64,000 nt of DNA from Hysterangium stoloniferum (GCA_015178975.1 WHVD01000079.1:62001-126000), one strand, 5' to 3'; numbered from the stretch's first letter, positions 22,868-35,226 are shown. Translations and numbers: made by a program. The notes: generated by a model from the letters alone, not told the origin.

Positions 22868-24601
22868 TCAGAAAATGGCAGCAGCGTTAGGGGGAGACGC
22901 AACGCCGCCTATGATGTTGAGTGGCCAGGAGGAGAAAAAGAATGTGTACCTTTCTGTTTCGTTGGCGGTCTTGGCTAGAGCTTCTAGGTCAAAAAATTCG
23001 CCTGTTCAATGACTATCAGACACGTAAAACTTTTCTTATTTTCAATATTTTCGCACCAATAGGCATCCCCCACAGCCTGTTAGGGAAAGGTGAGGTGTAT
23101 CAATGTCGGGTAAAGACCGCTCTATAATTTTACGTACCCAAGGATAGTCTGAAAAGTCGGTGAGAAGTCTTTGTTGATTATATAGGAAAACTATACCTGA
23201 TGCATATAGGCAGATTCCACTGGCGGCCACCGCTCAAGAGCTGGCATATCAGATGCAATAGCGGCGAAGTGATTATTCCTAAAGGCATTACAATGTCTGG
23301 GACCTAGTCACCTATATTTCAGATTTCAAACTTACCATAAAAATTCCTTCATCTCGAGGCTTTGCTCGATTCCCGCACTGTGAGATAATTAGGTATGTAA
23401 TACGTCGATGCGAATATCCGAGTAACTGGATCAGATTGAAACTTACAAACTTTCTTCCTTCTTTTGCAACTGATCTCTGGCATCCTGAGACTCCCGGCAA
23501 AATTTCTGATGCGGGAGAAAGTAAGGACACAAACGATAAAGGAAACTTCCACGACACAGACCTCCATGAACCCTATTCTTAAAACTAATATATCACCTTG
23601 TTGAAACTCGACACCTTCCTGCTCTGCACAGGCTTGGAGATCAGCCACAGAGATAGCATGTGAGGACCAAGGATCGTATGGTAAGGGCTTCGTTCCGTTC
23701 TCCGTGAAATACTTGACCAAATCAAGGAGGACTCCCCGTCCACAAATTCCTCCATTTATGATACTAAGTTCACATGATTAATCAAAAATTGATCAAGAAC
23801 TTACCGTGCTGGGCCCAATCTAATAAAAATATTAATTAGGAAGTATGTAGACTGGAAGCGGCAGAAACATACTGTGGATACCGAGCTTTGCGGCTTTATA
23901 GTCGATGCCAGAGGGGTTGTTGAAGGTCGTCACACCCTTAGAAATTTCCTCTGGTTTGACACTGAAAGCACAATAAATACTTGACATTCATCGGGAGAGA
24001 ACAAGTTACCCTTGATAGAACACTCCTTCGGAAATAATTCCAAAGTGTCGAAGACCATCCCATTGAGAGCCGGATTGTGTATTCTTGAAATATTAACACT
24101 CAGATTAAATGTTGATTGCAGATGTAATATCACAGGACTCAACAATGTACAACTCGTCGTCGTTTACAACTGGCACCGCGGGGTGGACAAGGATAGTGTG
24201 TTCTGGCGACCGACGTCCAAATACGGGCTATGTATCTTGATTCTCAGTAAAAAAGATAGCGAAAGCTTGGCACAAGCGATTCATACTTTTGCCGGAAAAT
24301 TAATCGGCCTGAACCGGTGTTAAGGATTGTCAACCTGAACCCATAATCATAATAAAGCATGCTCACCAACTCAGTGTTATTCTTTTGCCAGACCTAGACC
24401 AGCACATGTAAATACCGTGCCATTTGTAATAATGAGAATGACTCACTTGATCTCCTCTTTCGCAGCCTTAGCCACGACCTCGTCAGTCAACAAATTGACA
24501 GTTCCAAGTTCATCATCCTTCCCCCACACCTCCCACGCACACCCTGGCATTCCGGCAAGGCTGGGCAGCTCATGAAACTTCGGTAGATTATCGAATGTCA
24601 T
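22868..24601 (-). CDS. Cyclase-family protein (kynurenine formamidase-like fold)
   Basis: Apparently intact host gene, 333 residues from 14 exons: 24447-24601, 24367-24393, 24287-24308, 24144-24227, 24010-24083, 23873-23961, 23805-23819, 23562-23749, 23447-23505, 23336-23377, 23197-23278, 23138-23148, 23057-23076 and 22868-23001. Every junction is GT-AG and the frame stays open. I chose the Met of M-T-F-D-N-L-P-K because G-C-A-W-E-V-W-G-K-D-D-E-L-G-T-V-N-L-L follows, the normal start of this family. Other landmarks: Q-S-G-S-Q-W-D-G-L-R-H-F-G at the metal/active-site region, H-G-I-C-G-R-G-V-L-L-D, and the C-terminus S-S-W-P-L-N-I-I-G-G-V-A-S-P-P. The family (putative cyclase, PF04199-type) includes amide and lactone hydrolases; the substrate here is unknown. 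Several exons are tiny (11, 15, 20, 22 and 27 nt). It converges on the P450 pseudogene. No signal peptide is evident, so probably cytosolic. Confidence 0.9.
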
Positions 24602-25327
24602 TTTTTTGTTGAAATTTACGGGAGAGTACGAACGAATCTTAATGGGACAAGCGCGGTGTGGTACGAGATTGAAGGACAAATGCACGGGGATTTATTTACA
24701 TGTAACTACACATTATATACCTAATAATAATGAGAACAATAATTCAGATGTCAGTTGCTATGCGACTCCGATCGGTTTCGCTTGAGCGGTCTCCGTTTCA
24801 GTTACGCAAGGCGGAATCAGATTTGGGCGGTAGAAAATTGGAAACCAGAAGTGCAACATCTCTTGAACAAGGATGTGTAAAAATATGAAAATTTGTACAT
24901 AATATTACAGTATGTATAGCTATGTTTTCCGCACCAAACCCATCTGTAATACCTGTTGAAGTAGGTGTTGCATCAGCTTGATGTGTAATCAGGAACATAT
25001 GTCTTCTGGTTTATGACTGAGAGGTACCCATTAATCCCAGAAATACTCACAGGGACCGCACGGCCTTGGCCGTCAACATGAATCCGGCCTCGGCCAATAC
25101 GTCACGATGGATCTCATCGTGGAACACCGTGATTGCAGGTGACGTTAGTGGACAAAGGTATACGCTGCCTTTCAAAGTTAATAAATTTCCGATCAATACC
25201 ATTTCACCACTATACTAACTACTGTAGGTTATATCATAGCGAAAAATAATTTAAAACCATTTGCCGCAGTATCACATTTACGACCTAGTTTTACTGGTTC
25301 TGCTTCCTTGTTACCATGGTACCTACC
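24602..25327. other. Upstream region of the cyclase gene
   Basis: No gene recognised. It should hold the cyclase promoter; no clear TATA box was found close to the ATG. It ends where Copia-like LTR sequence begins at 25328. Confidence 0.5.
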
Positions 25328-26060
25328 TGTCAGGGGACTCTCTGTCACAGACCCTAGGGAGCTGTTTGAAGTTGGACACCACAATCTACAAAGGCGCAGC
25401 ACATAAGCTGAAGCTGTGTCCTTCCTGGAACTTTTGCAGGTTTCTCTGGAAACCCACCCATGAGCCCTGAGCTTAACAGCCAGTGCACAAGGAGGCCCCA
25501 TGGGAGCACTATGTGTCCATTGGGGTGTAGGTGGTAGTGTCAGCCTTATGTCAGTGCCATCATTTGGCCATGCCACTGATGCATTGCATCGAGGTGCTGC
25601 TGCACCATGTTGCTGTGTTGCTGCATGGCCACTACTGTATATCCATTGGGGTGTAGCGGCACTATCAGCCTTATGTCAGTGACATCATTTGGCCATGCCA
25701 CTGCTGCATTGCATCATGGTGCTGCTATGCTATGTCACTTTTCATGCAGGTGGCAGCATGATTATGTAATTGCACTGCATTGAGGTGCTGCTGCACCATG
25801 TCGCTGTATTTCTGCAGGGCCACTACTGTGTGTCTATTGGGGTGTAGTGGTACCATCAGCCTTATGTCAGTGCGATTGTTTGGCCATGCCACCGCTGCAT
25901 TGCATCATGGTGCTGCTGTGCCATGTTGCTTTTCATGCAGGTGGCAGCATGATTATGTAATTACACTCACACCTTTGCCTGTACTGTTTTTTTGTAGGTG
26001 CATAATAAAATAAAATAAAATAAAAATCCTGACAGACTTCAATAAGATGAGAAAATGGTG
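25328..26060. repeat. Copia-like and Gypsy-type LTR debris with internal tandem repeat
   Basis: 25328 to about 25362 is the start of a Copia-like LTR (TGTCAGGGGACTCTC). About 25362-25478 is the end of a Gypsy-type LTR with the shared core and terminal CTTAACA. From 25479 to about 26060 the Copia-like LTR appears reversed. Within the reversed part, the segment containing CAGCCTTATGTCAGTG recurs three times (near 25535, 25664 and 25857) as a degenerate tandem repeat. Confidence 0.6.
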
Positions 26061-26622
26061 GAGTGAATGGGAAACCCACAGATGTTGGAATATGTGGTTT
26101 GGAACCCTAAGTACCCACATGTATCCATAGTAGTCCTTATCCGTGGCTTTGGTTCTGTCCACCATGTGGTCAATCTGAGTCTGAGTTTGAGTATGAGTGG
26201 TGGTCTATTTGTCCACTAGGGTCACTATTCTGTGCCCCGATCCCCCTTCCCTTCTTTCATTCTAATAACAGGTTCTGAGGATGCATGTATGAGTAGATGC
26301 TAAGTCGATATTCTGATTGGATTCTAATGTACAGATACATAGCTACTTGCCTATATAGATTGGTAGACTATTGTACTACTTATTCAGACATACAAAAAGA
26401 CATATTAGGAATACAACAAAACAATAAACCAGATTACAAACTAAACAGGGACAAGGGACAAACTAAAACCAGATGTCAACTGGCAAAGCCAGATTGAGAA
26501 CAAAGGGATCCAGAATGTCTGGGTGGAGTCCAGTGCTCCATTCATGCATTACAGAGAGACAGGTGCATACATATATGCTGTAAGCTGGTGCCCAGAGACC
26601 AGTGGGTTTTCTGGTCATAACA
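26061..26622 (-). repeat. Gypsy-type LTR fragment
   Basis: The right part resembles the start of the family B LTR in minus orientation and ends TTCTGGTCATAACA. The left boundary is unclear. Confidence 0.45.
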
Positions 26623-26850
26623 CTGGCACTGCAAATGCAGTCAGTGCCTACACTCGCACCAGCACACCGTGTGGGCCTATACAGTACCAGGCAGGCTTAC
26701 ATAAGTGCTGAGGTGCGGCTATGCACTGTAGGGTGCATACATGCCATTTTTAGGATTTTTCTCAGATTTCTAATAAATAAAAAATACTAAATAAATATTA
26801 AATAAATAGCATAAATAGTCAACCTGTACATACTTATTTCTTTAGTTTCA
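26623..26850 (+). repeat. Copia-like LTR fragment
   Basis: Matches the second half of the 31247-32004 LTR (GGGTGCATACATGCCATTTTT, then an AT-rich run, then TTTCTTTAGTTTCAAT), after which similarity stops. Confidence 0.6.
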
Positions 26851-28504
26851 ATCAACAAATCTATTCTCCTTTTTCTCTCTCCCAATAATTCCCCACATCC
26901 AATTCTCCATTCCTCCATCTATCAACCTCTCAGGCTCTGTGCACTGTCAACAAATCTCCCTTATAGTGCATTGTGACCTTTTTAGTTAGGAACACCAACT
27001 GTTGGGGCTGGTTCTCATTTTGAGACAGCTTTCAGTTCTCCAGAAAATATCCAGGTAGTCAACTCTGTGATTCTGGGATCAGACTCAAAAAGCTGACAAC
27101 TGGGTGTTCAGTAAAATAATTAAATAGTCTTTTTAGTTTAAAGTAGATAGGTGTGACCAAGGGCACTTTTGTAGCTAGCTTTCTTTCACACACACACTCC
27201 TGAGGGAAGATCAGTGCACACCCTACTCTATTGGACTCCACCTTCTTTTTCCTTTTTACAGATACCATGGATACCTCTCCCCCTACCACATCCTCTACTC
27301 CTTCTACTCCAGATGCAGCAGCTGTTGAAGGATCTTCAGTCATCTCTACACCTCATCAGCCAGAACCTTGAAAGTAGCCCAATCCACTGCAATGCACAGT
27401 AGACTTTGCCATGCATGCATTGACTCTAGTTTGAGTAATGATGTCACTAAACTGATCTATCTGTTGTTATTGACTTGGTTTCTGGGTTATTAATTGGTCT
27501 CTTGGAGTGTCTTGAGAGTGTCAAGCAGGCAAAAGCCATTCCCCATCTAGCATGCACTGTGGTCCATCCCACATCTTCTCACTCACTCCCTTTTCCCTTT
27601 GTAGCTTTCATTCTATGCTGCAGCATTACCCCCTTACAAGTCCAACTCATATGGCAACTCTTTCTCTTCTCATGACTAGCAGCATGTCCATAAATACCAC
27701 CTTTGCAAGTTTTGTTGCTTTCTTATGCATGAATTTGAGCCTTGTCAATGCTTGAGCTCTCTCTCAGTGAGATGTTTTTAACCCAAGATTCCTATATCCT
27801 TGTGCCTTTTGGTGATAGCAGGAATGCATCTCCAGTGATCACCATCATGGATATCACCATCGGCAATCTGCCATCTTCCACTTCAACATCCAGTGAAACA
27901 ACAGGAGTGACCCTGATGCCAGCTGACAACAGCTTGTCAAGTCCTCCTGGCCCAGTTTCAACCCCTACCCTACAACATTCCACTTTACACCCATCCTTAT
28001 CATGTTCTCCTCCTCTTCTTTGTCCAGGTCCTCTTCATCTCTTTCTATCAAGTTATAGCAGCCGACAATCAAACAAGTTTCTTCCAAGGATTCCCTTGCC
28101 TCCTGCATGTGCCTGCTGCTTCTTCCAAGGTGAAGCTGAACATGTCCTCTATCACTCCATCATTCTCCACCACAATGACCACACTGAGCACACCCGTCCT
28201 TCCCCCCATTTTCATGCATGCCACTGCCTCACTCTTCATAGAGTGATGCCACTATAGTCCAAACTTCCCCACATCCCTACATACTGCATGCACATGAAGC
28301 ACCTGCATTCCTGCTTGCACTCAAAGCCTGCTGCCCAACCCAATGGCATGTGCCCTACCCCTATCTGCCATTTTCATATGTATGCCCTCAAAATAATGTT
28401 CTCTAAGGAAGCTCAAAAAAGGGAGGCCTGATTCAACTGGTCTTTCAGGATCAACTGTCCTGTCCTAGTTGAACCGGCTCTCTCTATTGCCAGCTAGGTG
28501 GTCC
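26851..28504. other. AT-rich, CpG-poor region, no gene recognised
   Basis: Lies between Copia-like LTR pieces, so it may be the worn interior of such an element, but no protease, integrase or RT motif was seen. A short frame starting near 27268 (M-D-T-S-P-P-T-T-S-S) and a Ser/Pro-rich frame at 27742-28257 are low complexity. I do not call them genes. Confidence 0.45.
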
Positions 28505-28509
28505 AGAAG

Positions 28510-29139
28510 TGTGAGAGGTATGGTGAAATACACTCAGGAAATATAGTCGGATGAGCTCTTACTATATTTCCTTTATTATTTCTATTTTCTCTCTTTTATT
28601 ATATCTATAATTAGTTCGATGACCTATGTATGCGGTACATCGACTCTTGTGGGCGCACGCATGCCAGACTTATGTATTCTAGCGCCCGTAGTTTAGAACT
28701 CAGACACTTTTTACACCGCAACCACGACTTACCCTGACACCCATTAGTGTCCTGTAAGTTGTGATTGGTGTATCGTCTCGACCGTCACAGACAGGCTTTA
28801 GCTATCTACTCTATCAGAGTTTCGAACTGTACCAGTTGAAACTCTATCCTCATCGCTACTCGCGTGGACCACATCCACGCTATTCTATTATTCGACTCTC
28901 TAGTACTTTACTTTACTCTCGAGCAGTCGTTCGGAATCACACTAGACAGTCGATTCTACTTATTCGTTTTAGCTCTCTACCTTATTCTAGATAGCTACTT
29001 CCTTCTACCGTATTGAACTGAGTAGTCAATATGCGTTCGTTCTGTATTAGACTTCGACAGTCAATACATCTTGGTGTCGTACCTAAACGGTCGATATTCT
29101 TCGTATATAGAATGGTTAGAACTTCCACCATTCTTCACA
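28510..29139 (+). repeat. Solo LTR of an unrelated family, target duplication AGAAG
   Basis: 630 bp from TGTGAGAGGT to CTTCACA, flanked by AGAAG (28505-28509 and 29140-29144). It is rich in CpG compared with its surroundings, so it is a young insertion in old DNA. It shares no leader core with the Gypsy families here. Orientation is assumed. Confidence 0.85.
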
Positions 29140-29144
29140 AGAAG

Positions 29145-31246
29145 CATTAATACTTGCAACATCAAGCAGGAGACCATTTTTATCAATCTCATGAATAATG
29201 ATCTTCTCCCTGCTCTGGATTATGCATTTGCCATACTGGACATTGACAAAGACTCCTCATCTCCCATCCTGCCAGATGGCTCCTACAGTGTCTCATCTGA
29301 TCAAACCTCTAACTCTTCCAAGTCAATGCCACATACACCTTCTTCAACGACACCCCTGAATGTATGTCTCCTTCCCTCGAATGCCCTGGCATTTCTGTGC
29401 ATTTTCCACCTGCCACATCCTATTCAACCCACACCCCATTGCTTCAGTGCAAGCTGCATATTATCTATTCAGCAGAACCCAGCATTGACCAACAAGACTC
29501 TTTTTCCTATCACAGCTGTCCTGGCCTCCATGTTTCCTTTCCTATATACACCATATACATATAACTTCGTCATGTCCATTTCCATTTTGATCCCTTCACT
29601 ATCTCCTTTATAAGACAGCCTGTCATGCCCCTTAACTCATTGAAGTAACATACCTTGTTCTGGTTTCAAGAAAAATGGAACTTTCAGATTGAGAAGGAAT
29701 TAAACAGGGAAATGAAACCCCAATATGTATATAGGATAGTTTAGGGTTGAGTTCAAAACTAAAGATGGATCTTACATTTGCTTGGAACTTGATGGCATTG
29801 TTCTCTGAAGTGGTGTGGCTGTCTCTTGGCTTCATCCTTATCATGCATATTATGACATAGAAAGGCTAGCTGTCTGGAGATCATGGATATGTGACCAGTG
29901 GGGAAAGCCTAATTAGAACAGAAATTAAAAGAGATGGAAATTAAAACATTCCAGATCTGATTTAGAGTTCCAGATTACAGTCACTAGTCCCACCTCATAC
30001 CTATATATGATTGGGCACTGAAGATGATGAAACACAGCTACAGCAGCCTCATCAATCAGACATCTGGAAATTGTTCACATTATGTTCAACACTGCATCAT
30101 CATCCAAAGTAACCCTTGATTCCTATTCAAAACCAACCCTTCCCTCCCAAATATGTAGAACTCCAGCCTACAACATCTTATTTCTCCTTATCCTCAGAAA
30201 TCATACCCAAGCCCAAACCAAAATACTCATACTCCTCCAAAGAGCACCTTTGTTCTCTCCATCAACAAGGCATTCGACCCTCATATGCTCCAAATGATCC
30301 ACTCTTTATTTGTGTATATAAAGACTCCCATGAACTCTTTCACTATCAATTTGATTGAGTATTCCAGCAAAATTGTTCCCCACCATTACAGGGAATCTAT
30401 TATGGGGCAATGTTCAATCCAGTAGGAGATCACAGAGGGCCCTCACTGTTTACAACCCCAGTCCCAGAAGGAAGTCAAGTAGAGCCTCATTGTGGTCATC
30501 ATTGATTTGTGTTCCTTGTATGGTTGAAGACCATACTCACCTTCTGGTTCTAATGCAGATATCAGTTGCTCCTCCTTATACTGCAAAATTAGGAACAGAG
30601 CATGTCCAATCTTGGTCAAAGGGTGGTAATATTGTCAAGATTTCGAAATCAAATATAGCATTTGAGGGTGATGCATTGTCATGGGATTCTTGGGTGTTTC
30701 TGACTCATTATCATTGATGTTTCATCAGCCATCACATCTATTCTTCATATCACTCCATCTCTCCTATTATCTGACTCAGTTGCCCCTATTGTTCTATTGT
30801 ATTTCCCCATTTATCCATATCACATGTCTGATCTCATTGGTTGCTTGTCACTTACCATGTGGTTCAGCACAGCTTTACTCACATCTTTACCAAGATGACT
30901 CAAATATGACTCACACCATATTGCATTGTCATTGTGTCATCATTTGTAGATGTTTGTTTTGACCTGTGCTTCCTCATGTATATAAGGCATCACAGAAGTA
31001 CATAAGCAGAGTAGAGATTGGAAGCCTCAATGACGATGTATTGTAACCTAAATATCTTCATTAGGGTTGCTCAGAGGTGGAGTCATAATGCAGTTGTCAC
31101 TTTCAACTGTTGTGCAGACTGGATCTAGTCCATTTAATGAATGTGGTTGTGGAGAGACACTGGTATTATGGATACATGAGTAGGTAATGTTAGGATTAGT
31201 GACACCTTTTGGTGTGTCAGGACACCACCCCTTAAGGAGGGGGTGA
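29145..31246. other. AT-rich region, no gene recognised
   Basis: A frame at about 29071-29613 and others near 30082-30717 lack recognisable domains and are Ser/Thr/Pro/His-rich. Just before 31247 the run CCCCTTAAGGAGGGGGTGA looks like a polypurine tract, so the right end may be the interior end of a Copia-type element. Confidence 0.45.
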
Positions 31247-32004
31247 TGTCAGGGGACTCTCTGTCACAGACCCTAGGGAGCACCATTTTCTCATCTTATT
31301 GAAGTCTGTCAGGGTATTGATTTTATTTTATTTTATTTTATTATACACCTACAAAACAGTACAGGCAAAGGTGCGAGTGAGATTACATAATCATGCTGCC
31401 ACCTGCACGAAAAGTGACATGGCACAGCAGCACTGTGATGCAATGCAGTGATGGCACGGCCAAACGACAGTGCCAACATAAGGCTGATGGTGCTGACATA
31501 AGGCTGATGGCACCCCAATGGACACACACTAGTGGCCACATAGTGACACAGCGACACAGCATAGCAGCACCATGACACAACACATTGGTGGCACAGCCAA
31601 ACAATGGCACTGACATAAGGCCAACAGTGCTGCCTATGCCCCAATGGACACATAGTGCTTCGCACTGTGTGCCCATAGGGCCTCCTTGTGCGCTGGCACT
31701 GCAAATGCAGTCAGCACCTATGCAAGTGCCGGTGTGCTGCATGGGAGGTGGGCTTACATAAGTGCCAAGGTGTGGCTATGCACTGTAGGGTGCATACATG
31801 CCATTTTTAGGATTTTTCTCAGATTTCTAATAAATAAAAAATACTAAATAAATAGTAGACCTGTACATACTCATTTCTTTAGTTTCAATCTCTTAGGAAT
31901 CCCACTAAAACAAGTGTGATCCCTGTCATTGAGCTGTCCCCTCTTTACTTCATGTTTCTATATTCTATCTTGTGTTTGGTAGCCTTGTCAGTGTTGCCCT
32001 AACA
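31247..32004 (+). repeat. Copia-like LTR
   Basis: 758 bp from TGTCAGGGGA to GCCCTAACA, preceded by a purine tract. Its kin are 6317-7051 and pieces at 25328-26850. No clean target duplication was found, so it may be the 3' LTR of a worn element and not a solo LTR. Confidence 0.7.
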
Positions 32005-32758
32005 CTACCTCTCAAGTTATCATGTCACAATTTAATCCAGACACTTTTTAGGTGAACATCGAATGTTCAAAGTGACCATTTCATTTGTTGTGCCTCCTAT
32101 CTTAGCAAATTATCCTGGTAATTGATATCTTTCTATCTTTCATGGATATATTTATAAACTTATACCACATCATTTTTCACCCATGGAAAAATATGGTATG
32201 AAAACTTTGAGAGTTCTTTTTTGTAGTGCTGTGCCACTTGGTTGAGGTCTGACAGTGGCTGTTACTGCAAGGCATGGCCACAGCATCAATGCCATGATTT
32301 CATAAGGTAAACTCAAGAAGCTTGGTCAATAGTATTCACTTCCATCACTAACATGGGGATTTAGAGCTGGGGGTTGACAGAGATGAAACCCACTTGCACC
32401 TTTCAGGATCCAGAGGATTGGTATGATAAAATACTATCAGGATGCTTGCCTCAAATGTTGAAACATGTACAGGGCAGCACATCTCACTAGAGGCATCCCA
32501 AGATTTTTGGGATTGGAAAACCTTCAGAAAATCTTGCTATTTGGCCAAAGTTCCTAAGCATTTTTTGAACTGAAAAACTGTTTGAAAATTTTGTGTTTCA
32601 GTAGGTTTTTCTGAGGCCAAAAATTGTATCTGAAAACTCTAAAAATTTGCATCAGGAAATTCTGAGGAAACATTGTTGGAAATAGACTATTTTTTATGGA
32701 TTTTCTGAATAAGAAAACTCTTAAAAATCCTGTATTTTGTTAGAGTTTTCCCACCCAA
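32005..32758. other. No gene recognised
   Basis: AT-rich. The repeated phrase TTCTGA-GG-AAA and runs such as AAAATTTTG suggest an old degenerate repeat. Nothing identifiable. Confidence 0.45.
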
Positions 32759-33528
32759 TGTTAGGACCAGGAAGCCCATGGGGACCTGGAGTCCTGTTGA
32801 GATCTAAGCCTGGAGGAGAGGGAATGCTCTAGTCAGAGGACTGATGATGTGAAATGAGTTAATTGGGGGGCTGACAATAGAGATCATATGTACTAGTCAG
32901 GAGGTCCAACTCTATAACTGTAGTGGAGCTTGGCTTCAACTTATGTGTTGCACCCTTGCACAAACTGTCATGGTGCTCCAGTATTTCAAACAGAGCAGAT
33001 AGTACAATGTGAGCAAGAGTCAACACTTAGCTTAATCAACTAGAGGGCTGAATTAATAAGGGTCGAGAGATAGAGGGTTGCAGCTTGCCAAAGACCACTC
33101 TTGTGGAGTGTAATAGTGAGGAAAAGGCAAAAAACTAAGAGAGGCTAATCTAAGTCAATATTTGAACTGAAGAACTGTAGTGTATGTACATGAAAAGAGC
33201 TTTATATTATATCAAGATGGGTGATCGGAAGGCCAATCAAAGAAGCAAAGTGTAGGACAGATCACAGGGAAGTGATGACAAGGTGGGGAGATATAGAAAC
33301 TAATGTATGGTACTAAGAAACAATACTAGGTGGCAAATAAGAGTATATGTGGAGATGGAAACAGAGGGATGGATGGAGCAGAGATGGTATGGTATGGGAA
33401 TATACTATAAGCAAGTATCAGGGGTGCCACAAAGGGTAATGATGTGAGTGGAGGTTCTGATAATGGGAAGACAATGGTTTCCTAGTGAGAAACAAGTCAT
33501 GGGGGTCTGAAATTATGGGATCCTAACA
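32759..33528 (-). repeat. Old Gypsy-type LTR
   Basis: 770 bp with matching 8-bp ends TGTTAGGA and TCCTAACA. The shared leader core is at about 32933-32966 in minus orientation. No target duplication is detectable, and it is CpG-poor, so it is old. Confidence 0.6.
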
Positions 33529-33557
33529 AACCCATCCTATAGGTATTCAACTCTCTA

Positions 33558-35157
33558 CAGTGGCTCAAAAAACTGTCCCAATGTTTTCTCATTTTTGAAA
33601 GATTAGTTTAGTATGGACCACTGACATAAGCAGAAAATCTAAAAAGGTACTATAGGATCATGGCTTAAAGGTAAGCCTTGGTTCATGTGATTTGAATCAA
33701 AACCCATTAAATAATAAATAAAACAATACAGCTACTCATTGGGACAGTTTTTTGACCCTTTATTTTTTGACCTGTGTTCCTACTGTTATACACCAGTACA
33801 AGGCAGAGGGAGGCTGTGGGGACAATAAAACATATCACATGACTTTATTTGTATTTGTTTGACAGGTTTAAAGTGGTTCAACTACATCCTGACTTCTTAC
33901 CACCATCATGAGATCTATTTCTGCTGCTCAATGCTCTTCTATTGTCTCTCTCCTCAATGAAGGCTATTCCTATTGCCAAATCCAGGAAAGAACTGGTCTA
34001 GGCTAGGCAAGAGTACTGTGAATAGGATTAGTAGGAAAGTGGATGGGAACAAGAAGAACAATCCTGGGGGTCGTCCTTCCAAGCTTTGTGGTTGTGACAA
34101 ACAGTCAATAATCCATCAAATTAACTCTGGACAGCTTGATAATGCAGTTCAGGCTACCCAATTCATTGATTCTATCATCTCCAACCCTGTCACTCCCCAA
34201 ACAGTCAGAAATATACTGAAGGAGAATGGTTTTTACTCTGCAACAAAGCAAAGTGACCATTGCTCAAAGCCATTTCATTGTCAGAAGTGGCTCAAATTTG
34301 TCCAATATCATGAAAATTAGACTGTGGAGGACTGGAAGAGGGTGTTATGGTCAGATGAGACAAATATTAACAGGATTGGGTCAGATGGAAAGTCATATGT
34401 ATGGAAACAAAGAGGAGAACCAGTGTCTGACAGGACTACAACACCAACAGTCAAACATGGAGGAGGAAATAACCTCATGGTATGGGGTGGTATGGGTTGG
34501 AATAGGGTGGGAAAGCTCATAGAAGTGCAGGGGAGCGTGAATGCTGAACAATACTGTCAAATTTTGGAGCTGGGAGTAGTGGAAATTTTTGAAAAGTTGG
34601 AAATGGAGGAGGCCAACCATTACTTTCAGCAGGGCAATGATCCTAAACATACATCTCAGCAGGCAACAAAATGGTTTGAGGACAAGGAAATTCAAGTACT
34701 ACCCTGACCTCCCCTCCCCTGATCTTAACCCTATAGAACATCTTTGGAAACACCTCAAATGCCAACTCCAAAAATATAACACATCACCCAAGGGAATACA
34801 TGAATTGTGGGAGAGAGTGGTGGAGGAGTGGAATGCAATCCAACCAGAAGTCTGCCAATATCTAATAGAAAGTATGCCTAGAAGGATCAGGGCAGTTATA
34901 AAGGAAAAATGGGGGCATACAAAGTACTAGAAAGTAAAATAATCATAGGTCAAAAAACTGTCCCAATGAGTAGCTGTTTTGTTTTATTTATTATTCAATG
35001 GGTTTTGATTCAAATCACATGAACCAAGGCTTACCTTCAAGCCATGATCCTATAGTACCTTTGATAATTTACTTATATTTTCTGCTTATGTCAGTAATCC
35101 ATGCCAACCCAACCTTTCAAAAATGAGAAAACATTGGGACAGTTTTTTGAGCCACTG
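33558..35157 (+). mobile_element. Tc1/mariner-type DNA transposon
   Basis: 1600 bp with TA on both sides (33556-33557 and 35158-35159) and long inverted ends of about 210 bp starting CAGTGGCTCAAAAAACTG. Each end has an outer ACTGTCCCAATG and an inner copy in opposite orientation (CATTGGGACAGT near 33737), an IR/DR-like layout. One transposase gene lies inside. It is inserted in old LTR debris. Confidence 0.93.
33908..34930 (+). pseudogene. Tc1-type transposase, broken
   Basis: The DDE-superfamily transposase would bind the inverted ends, cut and paste the element. The N-terminal helix-turn-helix region includes S-L-L-N-E-G-Y-S; the linker has G-G-R-P-S-K. The catalytic part has V-L-W-S-D-E-T (first Asp), F-Q-Q-G-N-D-P-K-H-T-S, and L-N-P-I-E-H-L-W (the Glu). 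In Tc1 relatives the second Asp sits where this copy has Gly (Q-Q-G-N-D instead of Q-Q-D-N-D), so activity would be lost even without other damage. Lesions: a 5-bp tandem duplication (TAGGC) near 33997, TAG at 34318-34320 in place of a Trp codon, TGA near 34705 and a frameshift just after it. The C-terminus ends G-H-T-K-Y. Normal length is about 340 residues. Confidence 0.9.
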
Positions 35158-35226
35158 TATATCGTACAAACCAGCCACCAGACTCTGCCTGGACATTCCA
35201 GACCCCTTGTTCCCAATCTGTCTTTG

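Noticed and set aside
25520-25960. Looked at as a possible CRISPR-like or regulatory tandem array
   Set aside because: The repeats are long, degenerate and wholly explained as an internal duplication of a reversed Copia-like LTR.
27742-28257. Frame of 171 codons that could pass for a small protein
   Set aside because: Ser/Pro/His-rich low complexity, no domain, no splice or promoter context, CpG-poor surroundings typical of decayed repeats.
31333-31742. Cys/His/Trp-rich minus-strand frames resembling a metal-binding protein
   Set aside because: They lie inside the Copia-like LTR and arise from its TGC/CAC-rich tandem sequence; the other copies do not keep the frame.
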